Source: Oscillospiraceae bacterium (GTDB taxonomy: Bacteria > Bacillota > Clostridia > Oscillospirales > Oscillospiraceae). Taken from it: a stretch of DNA of 64,000 nt. Location: NCBI GenBank assembly GCA_017527825.1, contig JAFXPO010000022.1:1-64000 (forward strand). The letters run 5' to 3'. The translations under genes and the position numbers were made by a program. The notes beneath the pieces were generated by a model, which made no database searches, was not told the origin of the DNA, and was given only the letters and a program-made list of their open reading frames with translations. This document shows, piece by piece, positions 51,831-60,883 of the stretch (position 1 is the first letter of the stretch; each line of letters opens with the position of its first letter).

Positions 51831-53833
51831 GAAGAGGGAGACCTTCACATAGTCCGTGCGCAATGCGCGCAGCGTGTCCAGCCACGCGTTGCCGCTGCCA
51901 TAGTCGTCGATGCCGACTTGTACGCCCAGCTCGCGCAGGGGGCGCTACAAAGGTTTGCAGTATCTCCGCGCTCAGGTCGCGGCAGTCTCGGCTCAGCTCC
52001 AGACACAGGTTGTGGAGCGGAAAACCGGTTTCCGCGGCAAGATCGGAAATGACGTCGGTGAAATACGCGTCCGTCACCTGTCGGGACGAGACGTTGACGC
52101 ACACCTTAAACGCGGGGTCGGCGTCAGAGAACAGCTTGCCGTCCAACATGACGCTGCGGAGAATCCAGTATCCCAGTTCGCGGAAGCCGTTTTCCTGTTC
52201 AATGTCCGCAAGGAAGCGGATGGGCGTCAGCTCGCCGTACCGTTCGTTTTTCCAGCGCAGCAGCGCCTCAGCGGCGAGCGACTGACTTGCCGCATGGTTT
52301 CATTGCCGCGCCCGTAGCCGTATTCCTCGTTGATGCGGTTGAGCCGCCCTACGCGGATGATGAGCGCCGAGCGCACCGGCACGCCGTCCACGCCCTGTTG
52401 CAGCTCACGCAGGAAACGGTGCCGGCTGGGCAGCCCCGTCACAGGGTCGGAGACATCGGAAAGCCCGTCGTTGCGCAGGCGCTGAACATCAGCGAGTACA
52501 TCCTCTTCCGGCAGGTCGAGGGACTCTGTGATCGTCTGGCTTTTGCTGAGCGCATGGGCGCGGAAGAGTTCGGTGGCGTAGCGCACCTGCTCCGCCAGAT
52601 GGCAGGGCTCAGGACGGATGTCGGCACGGCCGAATTCCGCCGTGCTCATGTCCGGCAGATTGTCCACCAGCCGCTCCATGCGCTGCGCTGCTCCTCTTGT
52701 GCGCTGCGCTTGTCGGTGATGTCGCTGATGAAGACGTAATACACTTCGCCGTAACCGGAGAGCAGGGCATAGTGACCGTAGTCGTCCAGCCATCGGAGCT
52801 CGCCGTCCTTTCGGACGATGCGATATTCCACATAGTCAAAGTTTTCGTTGGCACTGTCTGCAATCTGCTCGTCGATGGAGCTTTGGATGGCGCCGAAATC
52901 CTCTGTGTACACCATCCCGCGGTCGATGCTTTTGAGAATATAGCCGTCCGGCTTTAGCTCCAGCACGCGGCGGACGCCCTCACTGTCGTCCTTGCCTGTG
53001 AGGAAGATGACCGGAATGTGCGCCGTGCCCGGTTCGCTGCGGATCATCTCCAGCACCTGCGCGCCGCTGGTGACGGGCATGGTGTAGTCCAGCAGGATGA
53101 GGTTGTTGTTGGCAAGTTGGTGAGCCGATCCATGATGGCGATGAATTTCTTAATATCCAGCGGTTTTTGGAAGGAGGCGGAGACCGCTCCGTCGGCAGAT
53201 ACTTGAGCAGCATCTTTTCCAGCTCGTCCGCCATCACGGGCTTTGTGAGATAGTCGTTGAAGCCCGCGTCAATGTAATATTCCCGCGCACCGTTGACCGT
53301 GTTGGCGGTGAGGGAGAGAATGGGAGTGCTCGCCGCTTTGTCGGGATAAAGCCGCAACAGCGGCGCGTCGTCCACCACAAGCACCCGCGCCTGCGGCTCA
53401 AACTCCTTCATGGCGTCGGCGTAGAGTTTGGTGTCCTCCAGCAGCCTTCGTGGGTTGGCGTAGGAGAGGTGGACGGTTTCGCCCTCGTTGAGCTTGGCGA
53501 TAAAGTACAGCCGCCCGTCCTTGTCGCAGCCAGACGGGCAGCGAACCACCTTACGCTCGCCCCGGTCAGTGATCAGCGGGAACTCGCGCACGTTTTCCAC
53601 AAAGTAGCGGTCGGGGCTGACGCCCAGGTACTTCTCATAGATGGACGTTGCCGGCTCGCCTCCTCGGCGGTCATGGCGCGGCAGTCGTAATGGTACATGT
53701 CCACTCGCGAGCGCTCGAAGAGCAGCAGCCGGTCGGCGGCGTTTTTGTAGAACGGTTCCTCCCGGATCGAGCCCACCAAAGCGATGAAATCTTCAGGCTT
53801 GTCCGTAAAAAGAGTATTGCTTCATTCCATACC
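51831..53833 (-). pseudogene. Degenerate hybrid sensory GGDEF/EAL protein
   Basis: The minus strand encodes pieces of one multidomain signalling protein in changing frames. In order: an N-terminal segment (MKQYSF/TDKPEDFIALVGSI, frameshift in a T run near 53810); a receiver remnant with about 45 residues missing (ARVLVVDDAP...FNDYLTKPV); a second receiver (TMPVTSGAQVLEMIRSEPG); a PAS domain (ENFDYVEYRIVRKDGELRW); a GGDEF-like domain (DPVTGLPSRHRFLRELQ); and an EAL domain beginning EALLRW (about 52255) with VCVNVSSRQV and GIDDYGSGNAW. At least six frameshifts lie near 53810, 53650, 53110, 52690, 52270 and 51945. EAL is cut off at 51831-51845 against aroC. Originally a c-di-GMP-type regulator. 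Confidence 0.9.
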
Positions 53834-53861
53834 TCCCCGCATTGAGGGCAGATCGCTGCTT

Positions 53862-55163
53862 TTACGAGTCCAGCGCTGTCAGATCGTCAAGGCTCTCGCG
53901 CCGGACGGCGACATAGCTCTCACCGCCATGCAGCATGACAATGGGCGGACGGGGAAGCCGGTTGTAGTTGGACGCCATGGAGTAGTTGTACGCGCCGGTG
54001 GTACACACTGCGACGAGCTCGCCACGGCGAATATCCTCCGGCATCGGCACGTTTTCCTGTATGATGTCGCCGCTTTCGCAGCAACGACCCACCACGGAGC
54101 AGACAAACGGACGCGGTGCGTCCATGTTTCCCGCGGGGAGCACGGTGTAGCGGGACCGGTAGAGCGCGAAGCGTGGGTTGTCCCCCATGCCGCCATCGAT
54201 GGCGACATAGTTTTTGTACCCCGGAATGCGTTTGACCGCGCCCACGGTGTAGAGCGTCAGCCCCGCGTCGGCGACGATGCTGCGCCCCGGCTCCATGAGG
54301 ATTGCCGGCTCTGGAATGTCCAGTCGCGCGCAGGTCTCGTGGATCACAGCGGCGACGCTGCCGATCTTTTCGGCAATGTCCAGCACCGGGTCGTCCTCCG
54401 TGTACCGCACGCCGTAGCCGCCGCCGAGGTCGAGCTGCCGCGCTGTGAAGCCGTGCTGGTTGCGCATGGCGGCGATGAACTCCAGCATGATGACCGCGGC
54501 ACGCTCGAACACGTCCTCGGCGAACACCTGTGAGCCGACGTGGCAGTGGAAGCCCGCCAGATCGAGGTGCGAAAGTCCCAGCGCCGCGGCGGTCAACTCC
54601 GCCGCCTGCCCGGTCTCAATGGCGGCGCCGAACTTACTGTCCACCTTGCCGGTATTGACCGCTGCGTAGGTGTGGGTGTCGATGCCCGGCGTCAGCCGCA
54701 GCAGCACGCTCTGCTTCTTGCCGCGCCTTGCCGCCTCCGCGTCGATGGCGGCAAGCTCCTCGGCGCTGTCTACGACGAAGTACCCGACGCCGTGATCCAT
54801 CGCGTAAGCAATGTCCGCGTCGGTTTTGCAGTTTCCGTGGAAATAAGCGTTTGCGAGGTCGTAACCCGCTCTGGCGGCGGTGTGGATTTCGCCGCAGGAC
54901 ACTACGTCGATGCCCATGCCCAGCTCGGAGAGAACGCGGTACATCTGCGTGAAGCAGCATGCTTTCCCCGCGAAGAGTGGATGGGAGCCATCGCCAAAGC
55001 TGCGGCGTATGGCGTCCAGATAGACGCGGCAATTGTGCCTGACTCGATCCTCGTCCATGAGGTACAGCGGCGTACCGTACCGCGCGGCGAGATCGGCGGT
55101 ATCCTGTCCGGCGAAGGTCAGGCGTCCGGCGGCGTTGACGCCGAGGTTGTCACAGGTGAACAT
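53862..55163 (-). CDS. lysA: Diaminopimelate decarboxylase
   Basis: 433 residues, fold-III PLP enzyme. The PLP Lys is in LFAGKACCFTQMYR; the phosphate site is QLDLGGGYGVRY and EPGRSIVADAG; the second-subunit Cys is in VVGRCCESGDII. The C-terminal catalytic region is CTTGAYNYSMASNYN. It decarboxylates meso-DAP to lysine. Last gene of dapA-dapB-ddh-lysA, 12 bases after ddh. Confidence 0.96.
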   Translation of the reverse strand: MFTCDNLGVNAAGRLTFAGQDTADLAARYGTPLYLMDEDRVRHNCRVYLDAIRRSFGDGSHPLFAGKACCFTQMYRVLSELGMGIDVVSCGEIHTAARAGYDLANAYFHGNCKTDADIAYAMDHGVGYFVVDSAEELAAIDAEAARRGKKQSVLLRLTPGIDTHTYAAVNTGKVDSKFGAAIETGQAAELTAAALGLSHLDLAGFHCHVGSQVFAEDVFERAAVIMLEFIAAMRNQHGFTARQLDLGGGYGVRYTEDDPVLDIAEKIGSVAAVIHETCARLDIPEPAILMEPGRSIVADAGLTLYTVGAVKRIPGYKNYVAIDGGMGDNPRFALYRSRYTVLPAGNMDAPRPFVCSVVGRCCESGDIIQENVPMPEDIRRGELVAVCTTGAYNYSMASNYNRLPRPPIVMLHGGESYVAVRRESLDDLTALDS

Positions 55164-55175
55164 ATTGCGTCCCCT

Positions 55176-56153
55176 TTACAGCAGGTGTGCCCTTAGTTCC
55201 GCGCCTGAGAGTGGCGAGAGGTCGGCGGGTGCCACGTCAAAAATGGTTTTGCAGCCCTTGTCGCCGCGCTTCGCCATCCTGTCGACGGCGCGGGCAAGCG
55301 CCACCAGCACCCCCGCGGTGAACTCAGGATTGGAGTCCAGCGTCAGGCGATACTCGATGGTGTGGCTGTGGCTTTGATCGAGACCGGTTTTGCCTGTGCG
55401 GAACACGAAGCCGCCGTGGGGAAGCTCCCTGTGGTCGCGTGCCATCTCGTCGGCGGAGAGGAACGTGACAGTGGTGTCGTACTCGTCAAAGTAGTTGGGC
55501 ATGGTGACAATCGCGTTTTCGATCGCTGCATGGTCCGCGCCATCCTCCGCCACAACAAACACCTCACGGCGGTGCTTCTGGCGCGTTGTCAGCTCCGGCA
55601 TGGAGCCGCTGCGCACCGCGTCCAGCGCCTCAGGGACGGGGACGGTGTACTGCCGCGCGTCGGCGACGCCCGGAATACGGCGCACCGCGTCGCTGTGTCC
55701 CTGACTGACGCCGTGACCCCAGAAGGTGTAATCCCTGCCATCGGGCAGGATCACGGAGCCGTAGAGCCGCGCGAGGGAGAACATTCCGGGGTCCCAGCCG
55801 CCGGAAATCAGCGCGACGTGACCGCTTTCCCGCGCGGCGGCGTCCACGTTGGCAAAGTGCTCCGGGATGCGGGCGTGGGTGTCAAAGCTGTCCACAACGC
55901 TGCATTTCTTCGCCAGTGCCGGGGTCATTTCGGGAAGATCGGTGGCGCTGCCACCGCAGATGATCAACACGTCAATGTCCCTTGCCCACGCGTCCAGCTC
56001 GGACGCCGCGAATACCGGCGCATCAGTGAGGGTTTTGACGCTTTCGGGATCGCGGCGGGTGAACACGCCGATCAGCTCCGCGTCGGGATTCTGGGCGATG
56101 GCGCACTCCACGCCGCGCCCGATGTTGCCGTAGCCGTAGATCGCGAGTTTCAT
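55176..56153 (-). CDS. ddh: meso-diaminopimelate D-dehydrogenase
   Basis: 325 residues. NADPH domain IYGYGNIGRGVECAI and VFTRRDPESVKT; substrate domain SGGWDPGMFSLARLYG, TFWGHGVSQGHSDAVRRIPG and MPNYFDEYDTTVTFLS. It makes meso-DAP in one step from tetrahydrodipicolinate and ammonia, bypassing the acylated routes. This fits the absence of dapD/E/F here. Between dapB and lysA. Confidence 0.95.
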   Translation of the reverse strand: MKLAIYGYGNIGRGVECAIAQNPDAELIGVFTRRDPESVKTLTDAPVFAASELDAWARDIDVLIICGGSATDLPEMTPALAKKCSVVDSFDTHARIPEHFANVDAAARESGHVALISGGWDPGMFSLARLYGSVILPDGRDYTFWGHGVSQGHSDAVRRIPGVADARQYTVPVPEALDAVRSGSMPELTTRQKHRREVFVVAEDGADHAAIENAIVTMPNYFDEYDTTVTFLSADEMARDHRELPHGGFVFRTGKTGLDQSHSHTIEYRLTLDSNPEFTAGVLVALARAVDRMAKRGDKGCKTIFDVAPADLSPLSGAELRAHLL

Positions 56154-56181
56154 GGTAAGAATGTCCTTTCAATTAGCTTTT

Positions 56182-56928
56182 TTACAGCGAAATCATGCTC
56201 TTCATGTCATAGAGTCCGGCGGGCTTTCCCTGTAAAAACGCCGCAGCCGCCAATGCGCCCTCGGCGAACAAGGCACGGCTGTGTGCCTCGTGTTTGAGCG
56301 TGATGGTCTGGCTGTTTGTGCCGATCATCACCTCATGCTCGCCAACGATATTGCCCATGCGGATGGCGTGGACGCCGATTTCGTTCGGCGTGCGCTTGCC
56401 GTGCCCGCCGCGGCCGCAGAGGACCGTCGCATCGGGACGCACTTCCCGAATGGCGTCGGCGATGGCGAGCGCCGTGCCGCTGGGCGCGTCCAGCTTGCGG
56501 TCGTGGTGCTTTTCGATGATCTCGATTTCCGCGTCCGGCATTGCCGAGGCGGTTTTCTTTGCCAGCTCGATGAGCAGCGCCACGCCGAGGGAGCAGTTGG
56601 CGGAGAAGAACAGCGGCACCTCCGTCGCCGCCGCGAGGATCGCGGCTTTCTCCGCCTCCGTGTGTCCGGTGGTGGCGAGGACGAGCGGCAGATGCCGCGC
56701 TTTCACAAACGCGAGCAGCGCCTCCGTCGCGCTGTGGTGGGAGAAGTCCACCACGCAGTCCACGTCTGTCACCGCGCGGTCAAAGTCCGCCGCGCAGAGG
56801 ACGCCGAAGTCGGCGCAGCCGTGGGGGCTGACGCCGCCCGCCAGCTCCGCGCCGCGATAACCGGCGAGCGCCAGCTTCGCCACCTCGCGACCCATGGCAC
56901 CGCCCAGTCCGCTTACTAAAATCCGCAT
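56182..56928 (-). CDS. dapB: 4-hydroxy-tetrahydrodipicolinate reductase
   Basis: 248 residues. Cofactor motif VSGLGGAMGREVAKLAL; catalytic signature EIIEKHHDRKLDAPSGTAL with the His-His and Lys; NADH-domain LVLATTGHTEAE and DCVVDFSHHSA. I start at the ATG 56928, nine bases after the dapA stop with GAGGCG upstream; a GTG at 56940 overlapping dapA is the alternative. Second step after DapA. Confidence 0.95.
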   Translation of the reverse strand: MRILVSGLGGAMGREVAKLALAGYRGAELAGGVSPHGCADFGVLCAADFDRAVTDVDCVVDFSHHSATEALLAFVKARHLPLVLATTGHTEAEKAAILAAATEVPLFFSANCSLGVALLIELAKKTASAMPDAEIEIIEKHHDRKLDAPSGTALAIADAIREVRPDATVLCGRGGHGKRTPNEIGVHAIRMGNIVGEHEVMIGTNSQTITLKHEAHSRALFAEGALAAAAFLQGKPAGLYDMKSMISL

Positions 56929-56936
56929 GCCGCGCC

Positions 56937-57824
56937 TCACAGCAGACCGTGCTGACGCATCAGCGCGAGCAGCTTTTCCTCGTGCTCAGGCTCCATGGGC
57001 GTGAGCGGCAGGCGGAGATAGTTCTCGCACCAGCCCAGCGCCGCCATGCCAGCCTTGACGGGAATGGGGTTCACCTCACAGAACAGCGCGTTGATTAGCG
57101 GCAGCAGCTCACATTGAAGCTTCGCCGCGCCCGCCACGTCGCCGCAGAAGAAGCGATCACAAATCTCAACGGTGAGCTTCGGCGCGACATTGGACAGCAC
57201 CGAGATCACGCCCTGTCCGCCCATAGCGAGAATCGGCACGATCTGGTCGTCGTTGCCGGAGTAGATGTCCAGCTTATCGCCGACGAGCGCCGCAGCCTCA
57301 ACGATCTTAGAGATGTTGCCGTTAGCCTCCTTGATGGCGGCAATATTGGGATAGCCCGCCAGCGCCGCGTAGGTGCCCGGTTCAATGTTCACGCCGGTGC
57401 GCGACGGCACGTTGTAGAGAATGATGGGCTTGGTGGAGGCGTCGGCGATGGTCTTGAACATGGTGACAAGACCCTTTTGCGTCGCCTTGTTGTAGTACGG
57501 CGTCACCACCAGCATTGCGTCCGCGCCCACGTCGCAGCAATAGCGGGTGAGGGAGCAGGCGTATGCGGTGTCGTTGGAGCCGGTACCCGCGATAACAGGG
57601 ACACGCTTTGCGACGCGCTCAACAGAGTATTTGACGACGGCACGGTGCTCTTCGTCGTCGAGGGTGGAGCCTTCGCCGGTGGTGCCGGCGATGACGAGGG
57701 CGTTGACACCCTGCTCGATCTGCCAGTCGATGACGCGTCCGAGGCGGTCGTAATCGACACCGGAGTCGGACAACGGGGTAATAAGTGCGGTGGCAACACC
57801 GCGGAAGATCGGCTGATTGCTCAT
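56937..57824 (-). CDS. dapA: 4-hydroxy-tetrahydrodipicolinate synthase
   Basis: 295 residues, class I aldolase barrel. Schiff-base Lys in NIAAIKEANGN, catalytic Tyr in PIILYNVPSRTGVN, the GTTGEGSTL substrate loop and PYYNKATQKGL. It condenses pyruvate with aspartate semialdehyde. The start is the ATG behind AAAGGAGAAGCC; two ATGs further up are out of RBS range. First gene of the lysine operon. Confidence 0.96.
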   Translation of the reverse strand: MSNQPIFRGVATALITPLSDSGVDYDRLGRVIDWQIEQGVNALVIAGTTGEGSTLDDEEHRAVVKYSVERVAKRVPVIAGTGSNDTAYACSLTRYCCDVGADAMLVVTPYYNKATQKGLVTMFKTIADASTKPIILYNVPSRTGVNIEPGTYAALAGYPNIAAIKEANGNISKIVEAAALVGDKLDIYSGNDDQIVPILAMGGQGVISVLSNVAPKLTVEICDRFFCGDVAGAAKLQCELLPLINALFCEVNPIPVKAGMAALGWCENYLRLPLTPMEPEHEEKLLALMRQHGLL

Positions 57825-57852
57825 GGTAGGCTTCTCCTTTGACATGATTGAT

Positions 57853-57881
57853 AGTATATGATATCTATTATTCCAGTAAAA
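57853..57881 (-). promoter_or_regulatory. Candidate promoter of the lysine operon
   Basis: Minus strand TTTTAC (57876-57881), 17-base spacer, TATACT (57853-57858), about 30 bases before dapA. This leaves no room for a lysine riboswitch in the leader. Confidence 0.4.
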
Positions 57882-58030
57882 CAAAACCACAGAAACGACA
57901 GGATGTCAAGAAAAAAATGGAAAACAGAATCGAAAAAAGAGTTTGCAAAAAAAATCACCAAACCCCTCAATTCACTCTTGACTTTTTTCCTGATGCTGCG
58001 TATAATACACATGTTGTGCGCATGGCGCAT

Positions 58031-58106
58031 CCGGGTGTAGCGCAGCTGGTAGCGCGCTTGGTTCGGGACCAAGAGGCCGTGGGTTCAAATCCCGCCACTC
58101 GGACCA
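58031..58106 (+). tRNA. tRNA-Pro (anticodon CGG)
   Basis: Acceptor CCGGGTG pairs with CACTCGG. The anticodon stem CTTGG/CCAAG closes loop TTCGGGA (anticodon CGG); T arm GGGTTCAAATCCC; encoded CCA. It borders the mobile-element region to its right. Its 3' end could be an attachment site, but I find no second copy of it in the window. Confidence 0.96.
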
Positions 58107-58107
58107 G

Positions 58108-58148
58108 AGGAAACGGAGTAAAAACTTCTTGTTTTTACTCCGTTTCCT
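58108..58148 (+). terminator. Terminator of tRNA-Pro
   Basis: 18-base stem AGGAAACGGAGTAAAAAC / GTTTTTACTCCGTTTCCT, TTCTT loop, followed by TATTTTTTTC. The remaining 270 bases to the next gene hold GATGTAA repeats (58178, 58246, 58257) and an operator-like inverted repeat but no gene. Confidence 0.9.
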
Positions 58149-58342
58149 TATTTTTTTCCGTATATAATGCGTATTTGATGTAAATATGCCTTTTGACAAG
58201 ACATACGTGAACGAACGAAAAAATACGAGAAAATACGGCTTAGATGATGTAAAAATGATGTAATGCAATACAGGAGAAATGACTGACCCCGCGCCATGCG
58301 AAGACTTGCCGTTTCATTTATCATATCTCATATTTCGTGATT

Positions 58343-58404
58343 TTGTAACGTAATTCGGCTTTTTATCCCTTTTTCGAGCAAAGGGCTATCATTATCGTTA
58401 CAAT
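58343..58404. promoter_or_regulatory. Inverted TTGTAACG/CGTTACAA upstream of XRE gene
   Basis: TTGTAACG (58343-58350) and its exact complement CGTTACAA (58397-58404) flank the probable promoter of the XRE gene. It is a candidate autoregulatory operator. Confidence 0.4.
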
Positions 58405-58424
58405 CTAACGAAAGGAGAACGGCT

Positions 58425-58679
58425 ATGATTCGGATTTTGCTATCCACCCGACTTGGCGAACGAAGGTGGAACCAGGCGGAGCTAGCGCGTATGACGGGCA
58501 TCCGCCCCTCGACGATCAACGATCTCTACCATGAGATGTCTGATCGTGTCAATCTTGACCATCTCGATCTGATATGCGAAGCCCTCGGATGTGAGCTGTC
58601 TGACCTTATCGTGCGAGAGCCAAACAGTGAACCGAGGATCAAATCGCGCACCGGTGTCGAGATCAAGTCAAAAAAATAG
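58425..58679 (+). CDS. XRE-family (Cro/CI-like) regulator
   Basis: 84 residues. HTH region LSTRLGERRWNQAELARMTG followed by IRPSTINDLYH, then LDLICEALGCELSDLIV, as in short YozG/phage-type Cro proteins. RBS GAAAGGAGAA. It opens the element-like region after tRNA-Pro and faces a second XRE gene across a shared terminator. It probably controls its own promoter. Confidence 0.9.
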   Translation: MIRILLSTRLGERRWNQAELARMTGIRPSTINDLYHEMSDRVNLDHLDLICEALGCELSDLIVREPNSEPRIKSRTGVEIKSKK

Positions 58680-58692
58680 TAATCTCCTATGA

Positions 58693-58728
58693 GGAAAGCC
58701 CCGGTCGCGTTATGCGTCCGGGGCTTTC
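58693..58728. terminator. Bidirectional terminator between the two XRE genes
   Basis: Stem GAAAGCCCCGG / CCGGGGCTTTC with a 14-base loop. It overlaps the last codons of the minus-strand gene. Confidence 0.8.
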
Positions 58729-58946
58729 TCCGTATCGCTTCCTGTAATGTCACTTCCTGCAATGTGCCTTACAACATTCTCAATGTCGCACCCGAGAAAA
58801 TCACAAATCTTGTCAATGACTTCCATAGACACATATTCATTCCGCCCCATGCGAGAAACGGTCGCGGTACTGGTTACAGCGTATAAGTCACTTTTTTTCC
58901 TGTTCTTCTTTATCAGTGTGATCCACAGCGGTTCATAACTAATCAT
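58710..58946 (-). CDS. XRE-family regulator (second)
   Basis: 78 residues. LWITLIKKNRKKSDLYAVTS, then the recognition helix TATVSRMGRNEYVSM and IDKICDFLGCDIENVVRHI. The acidic tail is encoded by the terminator. RBS AAGGAGGTACC. It is divergent from the operon at 59116 and likely represses it through the inverted TACCACGAG/CTTGTGGTA sites (58973-58981 and 59044-59052). Confidence 0.9.
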   Translation of the reverse strand: MISYEPLWITLIKKNRKKSDLYAVTSTATVSRMGRNEYVSMEVIDKICDFLGCDIENVVRHIAGSDITGSDTEKAPDA

Positions 58947-59027
58947 CCGCGGTACCTCCTTCGATATGAATATACCACGAGCATTTCAGAAAGTAAAGAA
59001 AAAATTTATAAAGTTGCAGAATTTCTG

Positions 59028-59056
59028 TTGACATCAAAAGAATCTTGTGGTACTAT
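59028..59056 (+). promoter_or_regulatory. Promoter of the element small-gene operon
   Basis: TTGACA (59028-59033), 17-base spacer, TACTAT (59051-59056), a near-consensus promoter. CTTGTGGTA at 59044-59052 overlaps the spacer and -10, and a near-complement TACCACGAG lies at 58973-58981, as expected for repressor control. Confidence 0.65.
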
Positions 59057-59115
59057 TTAATCAGAAGCTAAAGATAAACTTTATGAAACAAAAGCAAAAC
59101 AGGAGGAACATAAAG

Positions 59116-59691
59116 ATGATGATTTCCGAGTTTATCGAGCGCACGGGTTTTGAGCCGACCGCCGCCGAGTATGAGAAGATTGAGGATGCCTACTACAACT
59201 TCGACGGCAACAAGGATGATTTCTGCAAGGCATGGAAGAAGAACGGCGGCATCGAGCAGACCTGCCGTGACCGCGCGAAGAAGATCGAGCAGCTCAAAAG
59301 CCAGATTGGAGAGCTGGAACGGGATCTGATGAAGCAGATCAACGAGCTCACCCAGCAGCTCGAACGCGAGCAGGAATGGCGCCCGTACACCGACGAGCGC
59401 AACTTCTCGCAGAAGGAGTACGACCACCTCGTGAGCTCCGGCCGGATCATGACCGACGCGGAGGCCATCCGCTGGATCGCTGACGAGTTCGGATTCCGCG
59501 AGGATAAGATCAAGATCATCCACGAGATTCCCGAGTACCAGATCAACCGGCACAGCTGCCTCCGTCGCACCGGCAAGATGATCGACCGCCGCCCGCTCTA
59601 CGACGCGACCGATTGGAACTACGTCCGCTTCGACGTTGGGAACTGGATGTACGAGTGCGTGAACGACGAGCTGCATCACTTCTGCGGCTGA
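59116..59691 (+). CDS. Hypothetical coiled-coil protein of a mobile element
   Basis: 191 residues. The N-terminal part is MISEFIERTGFEPTAAEYEK. A coiled coil lies about 55-90 (KKIEQLKSQIGELERDLMKQ, then INELTQQLERE), and the C-terminal globular part is rich in Trp/Tyr/His. I recall similar proteins in conjugative elements of gut Clostridia, role unknown. RBS AGGAGG nine bases before the ATG; a second ATG follows at once. First gene of five small genes behind a strong, probably repressed promoter. Confidence 0.82.
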   Translation: MMISEFIERTGFEPTAAEYEKIEDAYYNFDGNKDDFCKAWKKNGGIEQTCRDRAKKIEQLKSQIGELERDLMKQINELTQQLEREQEWRPYTDERNFSQKEYDHLVSSGRIMTDAEAIRWIADEFGFREDKIKIIHEIPEYQINRHSCLRRTGKMIDRRPLYDATDWNYVRFDVGNWMYECVNDELHHFCG

Positions 59692-59742
59692 CACACAAGA
59701 CGCCGGGGCGGAAACGCCCCGGCACCACGAAAGGAGACCGCC

Positions 59743-59946
59743 ATGAAATACTACATCAAGAAAACGGACAAGCGGACGGGGCGCGTCGAGTACAAGCAGT
59801 ACAAATGCAGCGACGGCTTCAACCGCAACAAAGAAATCTGCTGGCAGTTCACGAAGCAGGGTGCCTTGAAGATCATCGAGCGCCTGAAACGCGAATATTT
59901 GCGGAACATCGACAATCTGACGTTCGAGCTGGAAGCGGCTCAGTGA
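59743..59946 (+). CDS. Hypothetical small basic protein
   Basis: 67 residues, Lys/Arg-rich, starting MKYYIKKTDKRTGRVEYKQY and ending in a helix (IIERLKREYLRNIDN). No family recognised. RBS GAAAGGAGACC. Between other small element genes with 13 to 51 base gaps. Confidence 0.78.
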   Translation: MKYYIKKTDKRTGRVEYKQYKCSDGFNRNKEICWQFTKQGALKIIERLKREYLRNIDNLTFELEAAQ

Positions 59947-59959
59947 AAGGAGAAACGAC

Positions 59960-60376
59960 ATGACTACCAACGAGAAGAAGATCCATGACCTGTTTGAAGA
60001 ACTTGTCCCCGCGAGCGGCGCGGCGCAGACAGTCGCCGGCGAGATCACCAGAGCGATTAACCGCCTTTGCTATCGGAACTGGAACGACGGCGATCACCTC
60101 GGCGTGGGATACGGGCGGGAGACCTGCAACCCCGCGGGGCGCTACCTCTCGAAGAAGTGCGACGGCAAGGTGGCCGCGATGGTAACAGCCTGCTGGGGCG
60201 TGGTCGATGACGATGACTACGACGCGCTGCTGGACATCCTTGAAGGCTTGGTGCTTGACTACGTTGAGGCTCACCCCGAGCTGAAAACCACGCCGAACAC
60301 CGAGGACATGTGGGACTACCGCGACGAGGACGAGGACGTGGACACCTACGACGAGGACGAAGAGGAGGACTGGTAA
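59960..60376 (+). CDS. Hypothetical protein with acidic tail
   Basis: 138 residues. A globular part (LFEELVPASGAAQTVAGEIT, GDHLGVGYGRETCNPAGRYL) resembles small conserved proteins of mobile elements. The last 25 residues are almost all Asp/Glu, a DNA-mimic-like or solubility tail. RBS GAAAGGAGAAAC. Function unknown. Confidence 0.8.
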   Translation: MTTNEKKIHDLFEELVPASGAAQTVAGEITRAINRLCYRNWNDGDHLGVGYGRETCNPAGRYLSKKCDGKVAAMVTACWGVVDDDDYDALLDILEGLVLDYVEAHPELKTTPNTEDMWDYRDEDEDVDTYDEDEEEDW

Positions 60377-60377
60377 C

Positions 60378-60635
60378 ATGGTAAAGACCATCACCTTGAC
60401 GCACGAGCAGGCAACCACGCTGGTCTGCTACCTGCTGATGACTACCAACTACCGCAAGGGTGAGCGCGAGGCGTGGGAACGCCTCGCCACCGAAAAGAAG
60501 GAGGACGGGACGCCCCGCTTTCCGAACGCTCCTAGCAACGCGAAGTTTTGGGCGGACACGGAGAAAGAGATCGAGACCATCCGAAAGATCATCGACGCCG
60601 CGCCGCTGCTGGACAACGAGGAGGCGGTGACATGA
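60378..60635 (+). CDS. Hypothetical small protein
   Basis: 85 residues, mostly helical (LTHEQATTLVCYLLMTTNYR, KEIETIRKIIDAAPLLDN). Starts one base after the preceding stop and overlaps the next start (ATGA). No family recognised. Confidence 0.75.
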   Translation: MVKTITLTHEQATTLVCYLLMTTNYRKGEREAWERLATEKKEDGTPRFPNAPSNAKFWADTEKEIETIRKIIDAAPLLDNEEAVT

Positions 60636-60838
60636 AGAATACGGTCAGAATGACGTTCACGCTCGACGAGCTACGAGAGCTCACCGGCATCTGCTCGGAG
60701 CACGGCCACCACATGAAGGCGCAGGCCATCCGAAACGGCAACCCCAAGCAGTTTGACAAGCTCGTCAATCGCTCATGGGACTTCTCCAGCCGCTTCTACA
60801 ACGCCTTGATTAAGGCAGAGTACGGCAAGGCGCAGTAA
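60632..60838 (+). CDS. Hypothetical small protein
   Basis: 68 residues, MKNTVRMTFTLDELRELTGI at the N-terminus, helical and basic. Coupled to the preceding gene by ATGA. Function unknown. Confidence 0.75.
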   Translation: MKNTVRMTFTLDELRELTGICSEHGHHMKAQAIRNGNPKQFDKLVNRSWDFSSRFYNALIKAEYGKAQ

Positions 60839-60883
60839 AAAGAGTCCCCGCCGCGGAGGTTACGACGGCAGAAAGGACCGAAC

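Noticed and set aside
57825..58030. Lysine riboswitch before dapA
   Set aside because: The leader is only about 30 bases from a plausible promoter and I could not see the L-box core; the longer gap is simple AT-rich sequence.
58031..58106. tRNA-Pro as a proven attachment site of an integrated element
   Set aside because: No second copy of the tRNA 3' end was found in the window, and the only integrase piece is a fragment 5 kb away.
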